Assembly: GCA_025093555.1 (NCBI GenBank)
Contig: JAIWNF010000004.1
Location: 682,001 to 746,000, forward strand
Direction of reading: 5' to 3'
From: Circinella umbellata
Lineage: Eukaryota > Mucoromycota > Mucoromycetes > Mucorales > Lichtheimiaceae
DNA: 64,000 nucleotides
Shown here piece by piece: positions 22,832-35,744 of this stretch. The notes under the pieces are model-generated. The model saw only the letters and a list, made by a program, of their open reading frames with translations. It was not told the DNA's origin and searched no databases. Numbering within the stretch: the first letter of the stretch is position 1; each line of letters opens with the position of its first letter. The translations under genes were made by a program, and so were the position numbers.

Positions 22832-24520
22832 TTATTGCTGCTGTGTTGTGGAGGGTGCTGATGGTTGATAATGTTGACACGTAATAATATTTGCCATCCA
22901 TTCATTCGAATATAAAACTTCTTGTACTGTCGGTCTTTTATTAGGATTCGGGTCCAGTATGCGATACATTAATCTTTTAGGTCCCATTTCAAGACCCTGA
23001 AACACATCACATCCATCTTCTTTTGCTCTTCGCTTAATCGCTTCCCTGGCTCGTACCATCTCTGCTTCCCGATCTGCTACCGAATTCCTTTCCTTACGTT
23101 GAGATCGTTCACGTCGAACCTTTTGACGTTCAGCATCAATTAATTGTCGAAACTTGATATATCTGTCATAATCATCATCATCACCTTGTTTCGCAACTTG
23201 CCACATTTGATTCCCCGTACGCATTCCCATATAAATGATACCACAACTCCATATATCCGCTGCCATAGCGTCATATTCATAGGGTTCAAACTGTTCAGGT
23301 GCAATATAAGGTTCAGATCCCACAAGACCAGCTTGTTGCTCCAATTGATGATCGTCATGATGATTACACTTATGTTGAGCATTATCGTTAGTATCATTAC
23401 TTTTGTCGTCCTCGTTATCGTTACCAACAATAAGTTTAGAAGCAGTATCAAAATCGGAAATCTTCAAACATCCCTCGGATGTCAATAATAAGTTTTCTGG
23501 TTTCAGATCACGATGAACAATGTGATTACTATGAAGATAATCAACTCCTTCCATTAATTGTTTGAAAAAACAGTTGGCTTCTTGTGGTACTAAACCATCA
23601 GTTGCTTCAAAAACCAGAGTAAATAAATCACCACCATTGCAATATTCCATCACTTGACAATATATCGGAGATGTTTGGCTTAGAGGGAGTAAATCAAATG
23701 TTTGTATTATATTCTTGTGATGCAATGACGTTGCGACTTTATATTCATTAGTGAGTCGTTCAATAAACTGTTTCGTAGTTTCTGCATTCTTTTTTCTAAA
23801 TTCCTATTATAACGTAATATTCATCATTCGTTTGTTGTTATGGTGATCATTCCACATTTTTTTTTTTTGGTGATAGTATTATTGATCGAGAAATAATGAA
23901 GACATATACTTAAAAAGAAGAAACAAACTCAAATCTAAGAATCCAAAAAAAAAAGGTTACTGTACCTTGACAGCATAAAACGTGTCATTTTTGTGAATGA
24001 CTCTGATTTTTCCATAAGCTCCTTTGCCAATTATTTCCTGACAATTTCCCCATTTTTGGGTTAAATAGGATTTGGAAGGTGCACGTTTCAGAGATTTGTC
24101 TACTGCACTTCGTTCTTCTTGTAACGCATCGGGTGACATTTTATGTTCTCCCCAAAAAAATCCACGACAAACATCCATCATTTCGTCTATTGAAGCTGTA
24201 AGTTTGCTGGGTGTAGGACTGGTCAAATAATGACTATGCCGGTTATCTTCATGAACTACAAATCGATTTCCAATAAGACTACTTTGTTGCTGTTGAGAAT
24301 ACTGTTCTCGTTGTTGTTGCTGTTGTTGTAATATACTATTTGGTTCAGCCATGTTTCTACTACTAGAAGTTAAAGGTGAAGATGGACCGGATGATTGTTT
24401 TATTGTACTTTTATTTTTATTATTATTGATACTATTGTTATTATGATTATGATTATTTGTAGTGGAGTGTTGTGGTGCTGGTTGGGGTTGTGATTGAAAA
24501 AAAGTCTGGAAAACACCCAT
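22832..24520 (-). CDS. Ser/Thr protein kinase, HAL/NPR1-like family
   Basis: Two exons (24520-23966, 23803-22832) encode 508 residues. The N-terminal 150 residues are low-complexity Asn/Gln/Ser. The kinase domain starts at about 158 (KWGNCQEIIGKGAYGKIRV), with the VAIK-type lysine in YAVK at about residue 185. The catalytic loop is HRDLKPENLLL (D284). The substrate region is GSEPYIAPEQFEPYEYDAMA, typical of the fungal Hal4/Hal5/Npr1 group, which controls potassium and nutrient transporters at the plasma membrane. The magnesium-binding motif reads DFD (302-304) instead of DFG. A His/Asp/Asn-rich insert of about 30 residues sits in the activation loop. A basic Arg/Glu helix lies in the C-lobe. 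Group membership is judged from motifs; the target is unknown. Confidence 0.9.
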
Positions 24521-24837
24521 TTTTTTTTCTTACTCTGACGGTTTAATAATAGTAAAGAAAAAAATATTAAAAAAAAACAAGAAAAAAAAAAGAAGAAAAA
24601 AAAAAAAGATGCAAGCGGGATAAATTTGAGTGGGAAAAAAAAAGAGGGAGTGGTCGTGTGGATTGTAAAGATTGAAATTTCTTTTTCCTTCTCTATGTGA
24701 ATAATGCGTGTGTAATAGTTGATGCTAATGATGATGATTATGTATAAATGTAATATTTGTGTGCAGGGCCAAAAGAGGACAGAAAAAAACAAGGAAAAGA
24801 CCAGCTGATTATAAAAACAGTTTCTTTACTTTTTTTT
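24521..24837. other. Spacer between kinase and bHLH genes
   Basis: 317 bp of A-rich sequence serving as kinase promoter and bHLH 3' flank. Nothing else is seen. Confidence 0.5.
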
Positions 24838-26971
24838 TCACTCCGCTTTTTCTTTTTGTGAAAGTTGATTCTTAAGTGACCGAATTTGTTCCCGCAGATT
24901 ATCCAATTCATCATCTTTTTGCCGGTTTTGGCTTTTTAATCTTAAGATGTATTCGTATGAATGTTGAATCAAAACCACTTTACTCATTTGTTTGACTTCT
25001 TTTTCCTTGTTATTCTTAAGTTCTTCCAATGATAAATTCTTGTTGTTGTCTTTATCCCTTTCTTCTGCATCTTCTTCATCTCCTCCCCTTTCCTCCTCTT
25101 CCTCCTCTTCAACTACAACACCTGTTCTTTCCCGTTCTTCTTTCTCCATTTGGTCTTTTTCAACCAAAGCATCTGTAATTTCTTTGCGTAATGAATCAAA
25201 GCTTTGTTTCAAAGTATCACGTCGTTTTTGTTCTGCTGCTTTGTGTGCCGACCTTCGATTTTCCACACCAGATTGGAAACTGGATGAAAAATCAATACCT
25301 AAACTTTTGGCTTTTCCTTCTCGCATATTTTGATAATTGCTTTTGGTTGCTAAAGCCGCGGCAGCCACCTGTTCTTCAATGGCAGATAAACGTTTACCAT
25401 TAGGTTGTAAAGAAGGTGAGATCAGTGGTTTCAAAGCACGTGGTGATGATTGGATGGGAAGTGTTGTTGAGGGCATCATAGGTCGCAAAGCAGCAGGTGA
25501 TACAAGTGCGGCAATGGTCGGATCTGTGTTCGGTCGCGGAGACCTGTGGGCCATAGGGACTAGTCCTGGTGATGTAAACGGTGCCGCTGTAGTCGATCGT
25601 GACGTTTTCCGTCGCTTGGTCGTTGACTTTTTATTAGTAGATGTACTTTTGTTCTTGTTATTGTTTGTATTGTTATTATCTTCTAACATAGCGGCAGGTA
25701 AAGACCCCATATCATCAACGGCGGGTGATACATGATTAGGCATAGGTTGGCCAACACCACGGCCTAATTTCATTAAAAGTGAAGGTGTTGCAGGTGCTAA
25801 GAAACGCCCATCGTGGGGTAATGATGTAGGAGCTTGTGACATTGTGGTTGTACTATGAGTACTGGTAGTAATTGAGTGGGGCGGCAGGATCTCCTGGCCT
25901 CCCATGCTGTTATTAGGGGTTAATTGTTGCATCGCTGTAATTATTGGTGTTGTTGTGGTATTATTACTACCTGCATTGTTGCTGCTGCTGCTGCTGCCAA
26001 TGTTACTATTATTACTATTATTATTGTTTAACATTATAGTAGTACCTTGACTACTAATACTACTACTACTACTTCCTCCAATATGAGTTGGAGTTCCTGT
26101 CAAATGGCGATGGGTTGTTCGTAATTGGTGTTGTTGTCGTTCAATCATGGCTAATTTTTGTTGCAGTACACTTTCTGGGAATTGTTCATTACTTAACTGG
26201 TTGAAATGATGATGATGAGGTACTGCATGAAGAGCGGGGGATGTAAGTGGCGAAAATGATTCGTTTGCGCCAGACATTATATTATTGTTATGTTGATTAA
26301 GATGAGTATTATCATACATAGTAGTAGTGGGTGTAGCTTGATTTATTGTCGTATGTGTAGGTCCTATTGCAGGTGATTCTAATGGACTGAGAAAATCCTA
26401 TATTTGGAAGATAATAAGATACAAACTCTTATTAATAAACCACATTCTGTTTTTCTTTTCTTTTCCTTTTGATGTTTTATGAATATATAAATAATAATGC
26501 TATTATAATTATTTATATTATTGTGTATTTATATTATACCTCATCATCTCCGAAACCCGTTAAATCGTCTAAAGGATACGGTTGGGGATTTAGACCTGTA
26601 TTTCCATGCGTTGAAATTTGTAAAGGAGACATCATATACTCGGGATTCGTTCCAGATAGTACACTACTACTTGTGAATTTTCCTGCATCGGGTGTTAACT
26701 GGGGTATATTGGTATAATCAATATGCTGTTGTTGGTGGTGATGTTGTGGTTGTTGAGAAGAAGAAGACGTAGCAATCGGTGCGGCAGAAACGTTACTGAA
26801 ATCAGTAGAGGCATCGGCAAATCCGAAGAAATCAATGGTTGTGTCGACATGGTGATGATCTTGTTGCTGTTGATTATTTCCTTGTGTTGCTTGTGTTTGA
26901 GTCGACCCCAGCTGATAGCTAGTTTTAAAAACGTCATGCGTGTCTTCGAAATTTAAAGAACTAAAGTCCAT
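24838..26971 (-). CDS. bHLH-leucine zipper transcription factor
   Basis: Two exons (26971-26540, 26397-24838) encode 663 residues. The first 500 residues are low-complexity (Gln, Asn, Ser, Thr, His), with short proline-directed motifs such as SPLTSPALHAV that may be phosphorylation sites. The basic region is NRRSAHKAAEQKRRDTLKQS. It carries the His-Glu-Arg set (about H529, E533, R537) expected to read CACGTG E-boxes. Helix 1 ends near LRKEITDALV. An acidic loop of about 55 residues follows, rich in Glu, Asp and Asn. Helix 2 is KEVKQMSKVVLIQHSYEYIL. It runs into a heptad zipper (LKSQNRQKDDELDNLREQIR) at the C terminus. It should bind DNA as a dimer in the nucleus. It resembles Myc/Max/Mlx-like factors more than SREBP, because Arg rather than Tyr is in the basic region. 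The ortholog is not assigned. Confidence 0.88.
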
Positions 26972-29089
26972 TAAAAATATTTTTTGGTTGTTATGATAAT
27001 GAATAAATGTAAAAGAAAAAAAGTAGTATTAATGATTGTGGGTTTTTCGTCGTTGTTATGGCAATAATAATAATAATAATAGGTGCTTTTTTTCAGCCAC
27101 AACTTATATTATTAAAGATAAAAAATAAATAAAAAAAAAAAAAGAACAAAAAAGTTATTAAAAGAAAAAAGAGAGTGAAGAAAGAGTACGAGAAAAAAAA
27201 AAATTAAAGGCTATGGCTACACTATAACTGCTGGGTTGTTATTTTAACTATTATCACTATATGGAAATAAACTGATATCCCTTTCGTCATTTTTTTTTTT
27301 TGCTTGGTTTCTGTTTGCAACACTTTTCTGTTTACAACTGTATAACTTGATGCATTCACACAAAATAAAACAGCAGAATTTTGTGTTTCATCATTGTTAC
27401 TTATTTAATCTTTATTTCCTTTTTTTATTCATAAAATCACATCATCAAATACTAATAAGTTTATATTATATCTCACATCTGTTACTTTCTTTTTTTGTTG
27501 AATGTCATTTTGTTCAACCTTTTCATTTGGTAAAGTTGGTCTTGGCGGAGGGGAAAACCAAAAAAAGGATTAGTGCACCAATGAAATTAATTCTTTTTGA
27601 AAAAAAAAAGTACTGAACATTAGAAACATACACTCCAAAAAAAAAAAAGCAGGCCCATTGGATCTTTTAATTTCTTTCGAACTTGTTTGCTGCTAGTATA
27701 TTATAGAAGCTTATATAATAAGGTAAATTTCGTATTATATCTATGTTCTGTTCTTAGCAGTTGATTTCTTTTTGCCTTGGATTCATACAAAAATTTTGAT
27801 AATATAACCGCATCAATGTTTATTGTAAGCCCCATTCGAAAAAAAAAAATCAAAGCGCCGATTCATTATATTGACGTTTCTGTTTTTTTCACTTATTTTT
27901 GTTCATCGTGCATATGCTGAATAAGCGCAATGACATGTCAAAGATCCTATTTTGTACTACCATGAAAATATGCAATCCCAAACTTTTTTGAACCCTTGTC
28001 GTAAAAACCACAGATAGTATCGAATAGAAATCTACATAAACCCTTTCCTGTTTACGGAAACACAACCCCCCCCATCTACAAAGTTTCTATGCTAACTTTG
28101 ATGGATAAGTTTTATTTAGCAAAAAAGAGAGTTCGGCCCGGTCCATTTTTCTGGTTAATTCCCTAATTCAATAGATGTTACACAATAACTCCTTTTATTA
28201 CATTTTGCCAAATTTTGAATGAAACACAACGCGCGATCTAGGTTGATTTATTAGCAACTTTCTCTAAAATGACCGAAAACGGCTTGTCCAACATATTTGT
28301 CCCAAGTAAATAGAAGTTTCGAAAAGTGACTTAGTGGCGGGGACCATTAAATGAACTTTATAATGTGTTACCAGAAAAGAAGAGTGAATAAAAAAAATCA
28401 TCATGGATCGTTTTAATGCAAATAAAACTTCAAGAATAATGCAAATTATTTATTGACACATTTTTAATTTGCAAGTCAAGCAGTTAAATATACGACAAGC
28501 TGAACAACAAGCTATGAAGCTAGTGTATTCGCACTACCTTTATAGTATATATAAAAGGCACTCCAAATATCCTATGTAGCGACCTATATTCTCCTGCTAA
28601 TGTATGAATGATGGCAGCTAAACTATACGGTTCTTTTCGAATACATCTAAAATCAGACAGATAAAGTACTTATTTGGTTGACTTATCTGTTGTTAATCCA
28701 TTTAACATTCTATCACAAATCAGTAAATATACTATTTATCAATAAAATAATAAGGCGGAAAACAACCAATAAAAAGTTAAAAATAAACCAAATCAATATA
28801 ATATAAGAATAAAAATTTTACAATGACAAACGAAAATACGAAAAAGGAAATTAGAACAAGTGTGATAAAGATGATGAGTGGAGATGTGGATAAGTGAGCA
28901 TGTACAAAATTTCGACTTTTTTCATCTTGTAATTTTGATAATAAAAGTCCTTTGTAAATCGGTGAAAAGAGAAGGGAGAGAGGAAGATGTGTGAAAAAAG
29001 AAAGATAAAAAAAAACAAAGAAAGTTGAGAAAATATGGAAGAGGTGACAAGTTAATAGATTTCAATGATGTTTTGATTATTGATGTTGC

Positions 29090-29149
<60 letters not shown>

Positions 29150-29226
29150 TGTGACTTAAGGGAGATGGATATATAATAATTGAGTAATAGTAATAGTAAA
29201 TTGAATAATAATAACAATAAAAATAT
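26972..29226. other. Intergenic 2.25 kb between bHLH 5' end and dsc1 3' end
   Basis: The left part is the likely bHLH promoter. A plus-strand frame at 27347-27616 is His/Phe/Leu-rich with no protein-like features. Around 28545-28660 a minus-strand open stretch includes PYSLAAIIHTLAGEYRSLHR, a possible decayed fragment. An (AG)n microsatellite runs from about 29095 to 29139. No complete gene is supported. Confidence 0.4.
29095..29152. repeat. (GA)n/(GT)n microsatellite
   Basis: About 22 GA units are followed directly by about seven GT units, in the 3' UTR region of the dsc1 gene. Confidence 0.85.
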
Positions 29227-32200
29227 TTAACATGCTGGAAGATAGGATCGACAAACAGGACATTCAAGTTTGATACGCATCCACTAATACAAAAAGAAAA
29301 ATTCAAGTTAATATTAAGATTCTTTCAGACCTACAAAAAAATACCATAGTTCTCTGTTTCATAAAACAATTGTGTGTTTGACTTACTCTTTCCAGACAAT
29401 CAGTATGAAACAAATGTTGACATGGAGTTAACATATACTGTGCTCTTCCGAGTACATGTAACCCAGGTGGACCACTTGCTGAAGTATCTACAGGAAGCAT
29501 GCAAATGGCACAATCGCGAAGATGTCGTGGTTTACCACTATTTTCTTGAACGTTCTCTTCATCTTCGGCAGGTAATACAGGATGGTAATTGTATGTTTGT
29601 GGCAAGTACTTTTCAGGTACAAAAAATCGAGGACCCAAAATATCTTGAAGGAAAAGCACAAGCACTTGCAATCCTACAAATGCTACCAAGGCCCATATCC
29701 AAGGAGAAGGTTCATGCGCAATTAAATTTTCTGGACATCCATAGAAGTCTATCAACACAAATAGATTTTAATGAGTGCTTTTTTCTTACCCTCACATTCT
29801 TCCTTTATTTTTTTTTGTGTGCGTATATGTGTTTACAATAATAAATAAAAAACTTACATAAAGGAATTGCCAAACGAGTAATACTCATGCAAATAACATA
29901 ACGTCTACTCAAAGGTCGTCGACAACCGCGGATTATATTTCGTACAATTTGCGGTATCCAATAAGAATAGAAACAGAAACCCAATGTTCCAATAATTACA
30001 CTTTGAACAAATGCAGAGCGTGTAGCAGTTTGGTAGAATAAGAATAATCCAAACAATAATAGTGCATCTATATATTTATCAGAATTATATGGTTAGCTTA
30101 AATATCTATTATGAGTTGGTTCTTTAAAGAAAAAAAGAGCGGAAAGATGAACTTACACATTCTGTAATATAAGGCACTAATGTCACGACGTGGATCTGAT
30201 ACAGGTTGTGGGGTTGTTGGCTGTGGTCTATTAGCGATTGGTAGAATTGTTTGCTGTTCTCCTTGATTTGAATTGTTGTTGTCATTAGTATTGTTATTAT
30301 TGTTGGTGTTATTGTTGTTGGTTGACGTGCGATTATTTTCAGGTCGTTGAATTCGCCATATAAGTAACAGATAACGCATTCCAAAGACAGATACTAGAAC
30401 AAAACTAAAGAATGCCGCAGTAGCAAATGGCATGAAAACTGTTTCAATCACGACACCAGTAGTTAAATGTAAAAGACACAAGTAACCATCCATCATGGAT
30501 TGCATAGCAACAGTCCAATATGAAACATTGGAAACACTCTAAAAAAAATAAACAATGATAAATTGTCAGAAATTCTTAAATGTTTCTTTTCCTTTTTTTT
30601 TCTGTGCGTATGTTTATATATGAATATTCTCTATGTTGTTCTTGTGTGTGTGTGTGTGTGAAACTTACAGAAGGTGTTGGGGTATATTCCATTTGATGGA
30701 TCAAAGCAAATATTTGTATGATAGCCAGTACACTTGCCATAGTAGCGTACGAAATAGCTTTACTATAATAACGTTCAATTTTAGCACCAATTCCATCGTC
30801 TGAAGACAAAGCTAAACCGCAATTGGGAGAATACATGACTGAAGACATTTTTAATGGAGGTGGACGAATGGTACTAATCCCTTGTGGATTTTCCAATTCT
30901 GTCAAAAGAAAAAAAAAAGAGAGAGATGAATGGCCCGTCAATCTCTTTATATATACAAAAAAGAATCAAAGATGAAACGAGCTGTTACCTTTTTCGTATT
31001 CTGAAAGTTGTAAAAGTTTAATATCGGATGGTACAGGTTCTAATTGTGCAAATATTTCAAATACACAACCAAAATTGACGGACATGGGTGGTTCTAAATC
31101 ATATACATAAACCGGATGAATATACCACGCACATATACAAACACCAAAAAGAGAAGAAAAAAAACTAATGCTACAAACCACGATCATCAACGACTTGATC
31201 ACCCCATAATGATAATGATTTCAAATTTTCAACACGTTTATCAATTTGTTCTGTCAATGCTATCCTTGATCTAACCATGGATTCATTGGTAGGTAACATG
31301 TGTAATAGTTCTTCAAATTCAATGCTCCTCCTAGTTATTTATTTAAAAAAAAGAATGATGTAATTATTTAGTTTAGGTTTCACAGCATTAAAAAAAATAG
31401 TATCGTTTCTATTTAAATCTCAAATATATATATATTTACCCATCTAATGCGCCTAAAAGATATATACTGCCATCACCCAGAAAATGAACACCTTCTGCCT
31501 GCAGTAATGCTCCATAATCTGTTTTTTCTGCATCTCTCAATCGTATATAACCCTAATGAATTTTACAGTATATGAATAAAAAATTAAATCACCTTGATAA
31601 TAAATGATTTCATAGCTGTAATTCAAAAAATGGATTAAAATTTACCTCAAGATAATTTACGCTTTCATCACTTGTCTCAATTGATTTTATATTGAATGTA
31701 AATGATCCACCATCATTGATATTAAAACTACCACGCGATTCTTCTTCTAATGTCCTATTGGAAGTATCTATATCGGGAACAGTTACATTTTCACTTTGCC
31801 AAGTTCCTGTTTGCTTTAAGTTAATTCTCTGGAGGTTTTTTTTTTTTTTTGCTACATCTTTTTATATTCAAGTATTATATATCCATAATAAAATTTAAAT
31901 CATTTTACCTCTAAATACACCAGTAATATTATGATAATAATGAGAACTGGATTTATGATTATGCAACTCTGTAACTTTATTATTTATGACATCTGGTAAA
32001 GGCTACATAGAGAGATATGATCATCGTTGTCGATAATAGTGAAAGTCAGCTTACGTACAAAAACACACGGATATGTATATAGTGGGGTTAAGAACAAAAA
32101 GCTTACATGAGTATTATTAACACCATATGTAACATTATTTAATGTTTCTTTTTCCAGTTCATATGATTCAAGTAAATCGTCAATGGTGGGTCTTCCTCGG

Positions 32201-32322
32201 CGTGTTGCCTCATCTTCAGAAAAATTAAGAAAGAGTAAAGAAAAAAGAAATAATAGCATATAGAAGCTAGACCGATTCATGGCTTGCCGTTGTAATAGTT
32301 GTGCATTCTCTGGTGATTCCAT
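29227..32322 (-). CDS. dsc1: DSC E3 ubiquitin ligase subunit A (Dsc1/Tul1), RING membrane protein
   Basis: Catalytic RING subunit of the Golgi/endosome Dsc (Tul1) complex, which ubiquitinates membrane proteins and, in some fungi, triggers SREBP cleavage. Eleven exons: 32322-32107, 32002-31909, 31851-31646, 31552-31440, 31330-31179, 31093-30989, 30898-30669, 30538-30157, 30067-29858, 29748-29387, 29283-29227, giving 708 residues. A signal-anchor helix is near 15-32. A glycosylated lumenal domain follows (YYHNITGVF and other sequons). Several transmembrane helices occupy about 340-610. The family motif GPRFFVPEKYLP is at 609-620. The RING-H2 has C649, C652, C679, H681, H684, C687, C698 and C701, all present. 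An Asn-rich insert lies in one loop. Exon 3 is placed at 31851 because phase requires translation of a 15-nt A tract (four Lys); this join is the least certain. Confidence 0.9.
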
Positions 32323-33265
32323 CAAGTAAAATAATAATATTTTTTTTTAATTATAAACAGGTTGCAATGTATATATAAATAGATTAATAAATGAGAACCA
32401 AAAAAAAAAAAGAATGACAACAAGTAGTAGAAATATGTAATAGTAATGTGGGGGGTTATTCTTTCTTTAATAATCGCCCTGTAGTAAAAGCATTCCCGCA
32501 CATAATGTGTTAATGGTTTTTTTTTCAAGTCCAGCTTTTCTAGAGTTCAGGCCCTAGTTGGAACTATATATTTTTGTAACCTAGCAACATAGACCATGTC
32601 AATTGTACCTTACCATACTGAATCATTACAATAAAAAAAAATTACGCTGTAAATAGTATTTTGAATCGGTAACAATTTCCATAGCCATAAACCAAAAAAA
32701 AATCTCTTTTTTTCTTTCCTTGTGCTGCGCACTCGACTCATTCATCCATGGTAGTAATTTTTTGTAGGACCAATTCATTTATCACCACACAAAGGTTAGT
32801 AAAACTTATAGTACTAAAATATTTAGTAGCATTATAAATTTGGGACTCACACGCCCTTAACAATAAATTCATATTAATTATTCTTATGAGGTTTAACGAA
32901 AATGATGCGGATGAAAAAACTACCCAAATTTTTTTTAGTCCAATTACTATTAATACTCATTCTTATTTTATTAAAGGACAACCTTTTCATTCTTCTCTTT
33001 CTTGTAATAAGTATTTTTTGAGCTATAATATATACATCAAATAAAATTTGATACAATACTAATTGTTGAAACACCCCATCTCCCTGTAAACATTTATATA
33101 TAAATCCTTGCATAGAAAACCGGAAAATTATATAAGCGCTGAGAATTATTGACCTCGCTCACCATTCACTTTTTTTGGTAAGTTTCTTCATTATATTCCT
33201 TGCGCGCCCTTTTTTTTTTTTTTGTTTTCCACCCTTTTTTTTTCTTTTATTATTATACAAAAAAA
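32323..33265. promoter_or_regulatory. Divergent promoter region, dsc1 and BAR gene
   Basis: About 0.94 kb between two divergent genes, so it must hold both promoters. T-rich tracts and a pyrimidine-rich leader (33205-33250) precede the plus-strand ATG. A Lys/Ile-rich minus frame at 32874-33113 is not called. Confidence 0.45.
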
Positions 33266-34716
33266 ATGGCCCAACCTACTGATAACATAAAAGTTGTTGA
33301 TGCTGAACCACAACCTATTCCTAGTGATGCTGGTTCTGCTAATCAACCTCTCAATCCCAATGTTCTTTTGAATAATACTTTGGATGGTTTTGCTACCTTG
33401 AGTTCTAAATTCAATCCTTTTGCTCAAAAACTTGGCAAAGGTATTGGTCAAGTGAGACAAGTAAGGCACATATTTATTTACATATTATATATAATAATTT
33501 TATTTATTTTATTTTATTTTATTTTGAATTATATGAAACTTAATTAAGGCATTTATATATTTTTTAGTATGCTCAAGAACGTCTTGGTACTGCCGAAGAT
33601 ATTACCGAGTTACCTGAAGAATATAAGGAATTGGAAAAGGTATATATATAAATAAAAGGGACTGGACATTGTCTTTTATTTTTTTATGATGATGAATGAA
33701 ATAATGGAGACAGAAAAGAAGGAGAGGGTCTATTGTATTTTTTATGCATGTCAATGTGTTATTATACACTTTGAATCCCTAAATTGTACTTTTTTTCATA
33801 TACTTACTTTTTTTTTTAATATTTTATTAGCGTGTTGATGCTCTTCGTTCAGTCTATGTAAACTTACTTAAGGTATCACGTACATATAACAATCCTTCAT
33901 ATGACTACCCAGTTCAACTTCAAGAATCCTTGGCAGGTATCAGTAATACATTTACTACACAATTCCAAAACTTAGCTTTGTCACCTGCAGAAAGAGCTCA
34001 AGCCGAACAACAGCAACAACAGCAACAACAACAATCTACCGAGAAACAACATCCCAAGACCTTATCACATGCTCTTTCGCGTGTCGCTGGTACAGGTTCA
34101 CAAACTGTTGGTGTCGAAGATGCTCTTGGCACTGCTCTTTTTAAGGTCGCTACTGTTTCTGAAAAGGTTGGTGATGCTCGTGTCAATATGGATCAAGCTA
34201 TCACTACCAAGTTCAATCAACCTATGCAAACCACTCTTAATACATCTATCGAACAAGCTTTAAAAGCACGACGTAATGTTCAATCCGTTCGATTGAGTTT
34301 GGATTCTTGTAAAGCTAGATATCGTGCTGCTCGTCCTGAACGACAAGATGCTGCTCGTCTCGAAGTAGAACAAGCTGAAGATCAATTTGTTGGTGCTGTT
34401 GAAGAAGCTACTCGTTTGATGAAATCTGCTTTGGAAAATGTAAGTATTCTTTCTTTTTTTGGTTAGTGTGTACTATGTATATATGTGTATCATGTAGATA
34501 GATATTACATGTATGCTTTTTTTTTATTTTATTAATACTAATTTTATATTGAATTATAATTGTTTAAAGCCTGAACCTTTCCGTAACCTTGCTGATCTTA
34601 TCGCTGCTCAAGCTGCTTACTTTAAAGAAGCACATGAACTTTTGGCTGATCTTGCACCAGAATTGGATGAAATCCAAGTAACACAAGAATCATTGCATCG
34701 AAACAGACAAGAGTAG
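33266..34716 (+). CDS. gvp36: BAR-domain protein, Gvp36-like
   Basis: Membrane-curvature protein of the fungal Gvp36-type BAR family, which acts in Golgi, vacuole and endocytic traffic. Four exons: 33266-33460, 33568-33639, 33831-34439, 34570-34716, encoding 340 residues. The order is a short Pro/Asn N-terminal part, then FNPFAQKLGKGIGQVRQYAQ and TELPEEYKELEKRVDALRSV, which form the first BAR helix. A Gln run (about 9 Q) interrupts the middle. Later helices are SEKVGDARVNMDQAITTKF, LEVEQAEDQFVGAVEEATRL and LADLIAAQAAYFKEAHELLA, a classic charged coiled-coil pattern. Length and layout match the yeast protein (326 aa). Codon use is biased towards GCT and CTT, as in well-expressed genes. Confidence 0.88.
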
Positions 34717-35020
34717 AAATATTACTCTTTCTCCCTCTCTCTTTTTTTTTTTTTTATATTCTCAACTTATTGAATATTTGATAAATACTTGTAGTATCTT
34801 CCTCTTTCCCCCTTTCCCTTCCCTGCTTCTTTTTATCTATTTCTCTCGATCATTTACATATAGTACTTTTTCTTTTCTATATATTATTTTGATTAACTTT
34901 TTTTATTCTATTTATAAAGAAATCTCATTTTGTATCTTTTATTTTTTTTTTGTTAAAAAAAAAAAGAAAGAACTTTTTTGTGAATATAATTGCATTATTT
35001 TTAGTCATCCGATGAGTTTT

Positions 35021-35065
<45 letters not shown>

Positions 35066-35744
35066 AAAGTATGAAGGATAAAATGGAAAGTTTGTGTGAG
35101 TTAGTAAAAAGTTATATGAGAAATGGAAAAAGTCGGCAGGATGGGTTATACATTTTGTGAAACATCAAAAATTCTAAATAGCCAGGTTTATTAACTAATA
35201 TGTAATACTTCAATGGTTGTATGCATAAATGACAAATATTGAACATGCATTTACTCATACATATTTAAAATGATTGGTATACGTAATAACAACAGCCGCT
35301 TGATTCTGTTATAAAAGTAATGCCTATTTAGATAAATAGTGCGCAACTTTTAAAAGTGCTGTGATTATTAGTCTTAAACGAGAGGAGATATAGAAAAGGG
35401 TTTTACTATTATCATTACCATTATTACATTGTACGTACATAGAATAGTTCATGTCTTTATAACTTTTTCTTAACAAGGTTAATTTGTCCTTTTTATTTAT
35501 AGCAAGGAAAAGAGAATATATATTTCCAATATCAAATATTCTTACTATGCAATAAGTTCAATTTTTATTTTTTAGCAAGTGGGATATACATTGTACTAGC
35601 AAAAAATATTGTAACAACCAAAAAAGAATGTTTTTTTTTGAGAAGGAGAAGGGGAGACAGATAAAGCACACGTGAGAGAAAGCAAAAAAAAATAGCAATA
35701 GTTGTTTTATGATTGTTAGAAAACAAATACTATAACTAATATTA
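34717..35744. other. Convergent 3' region of the BAR and SMP genes
   Basis: This contains the 3' UTRs of two convergent genes and an (ATT)n microsatellite at about 35020-35064. No further coding frame is supported. Confidence 0.5.

Noticed and set aside
27347..27616. 89-codon plus-strand frame upstream of the bHLH gene
   Set aside because: His/Phe/Leu-rich with no start context or homology pattern. It lies in a likely promoter region.
29374..29841. 155-codon plus-strand frame over dsc1
   Set aside because: Antisense to the RING-bearing exon and the intron of dsc1. The minus-strand model has all eight zinc ligands.
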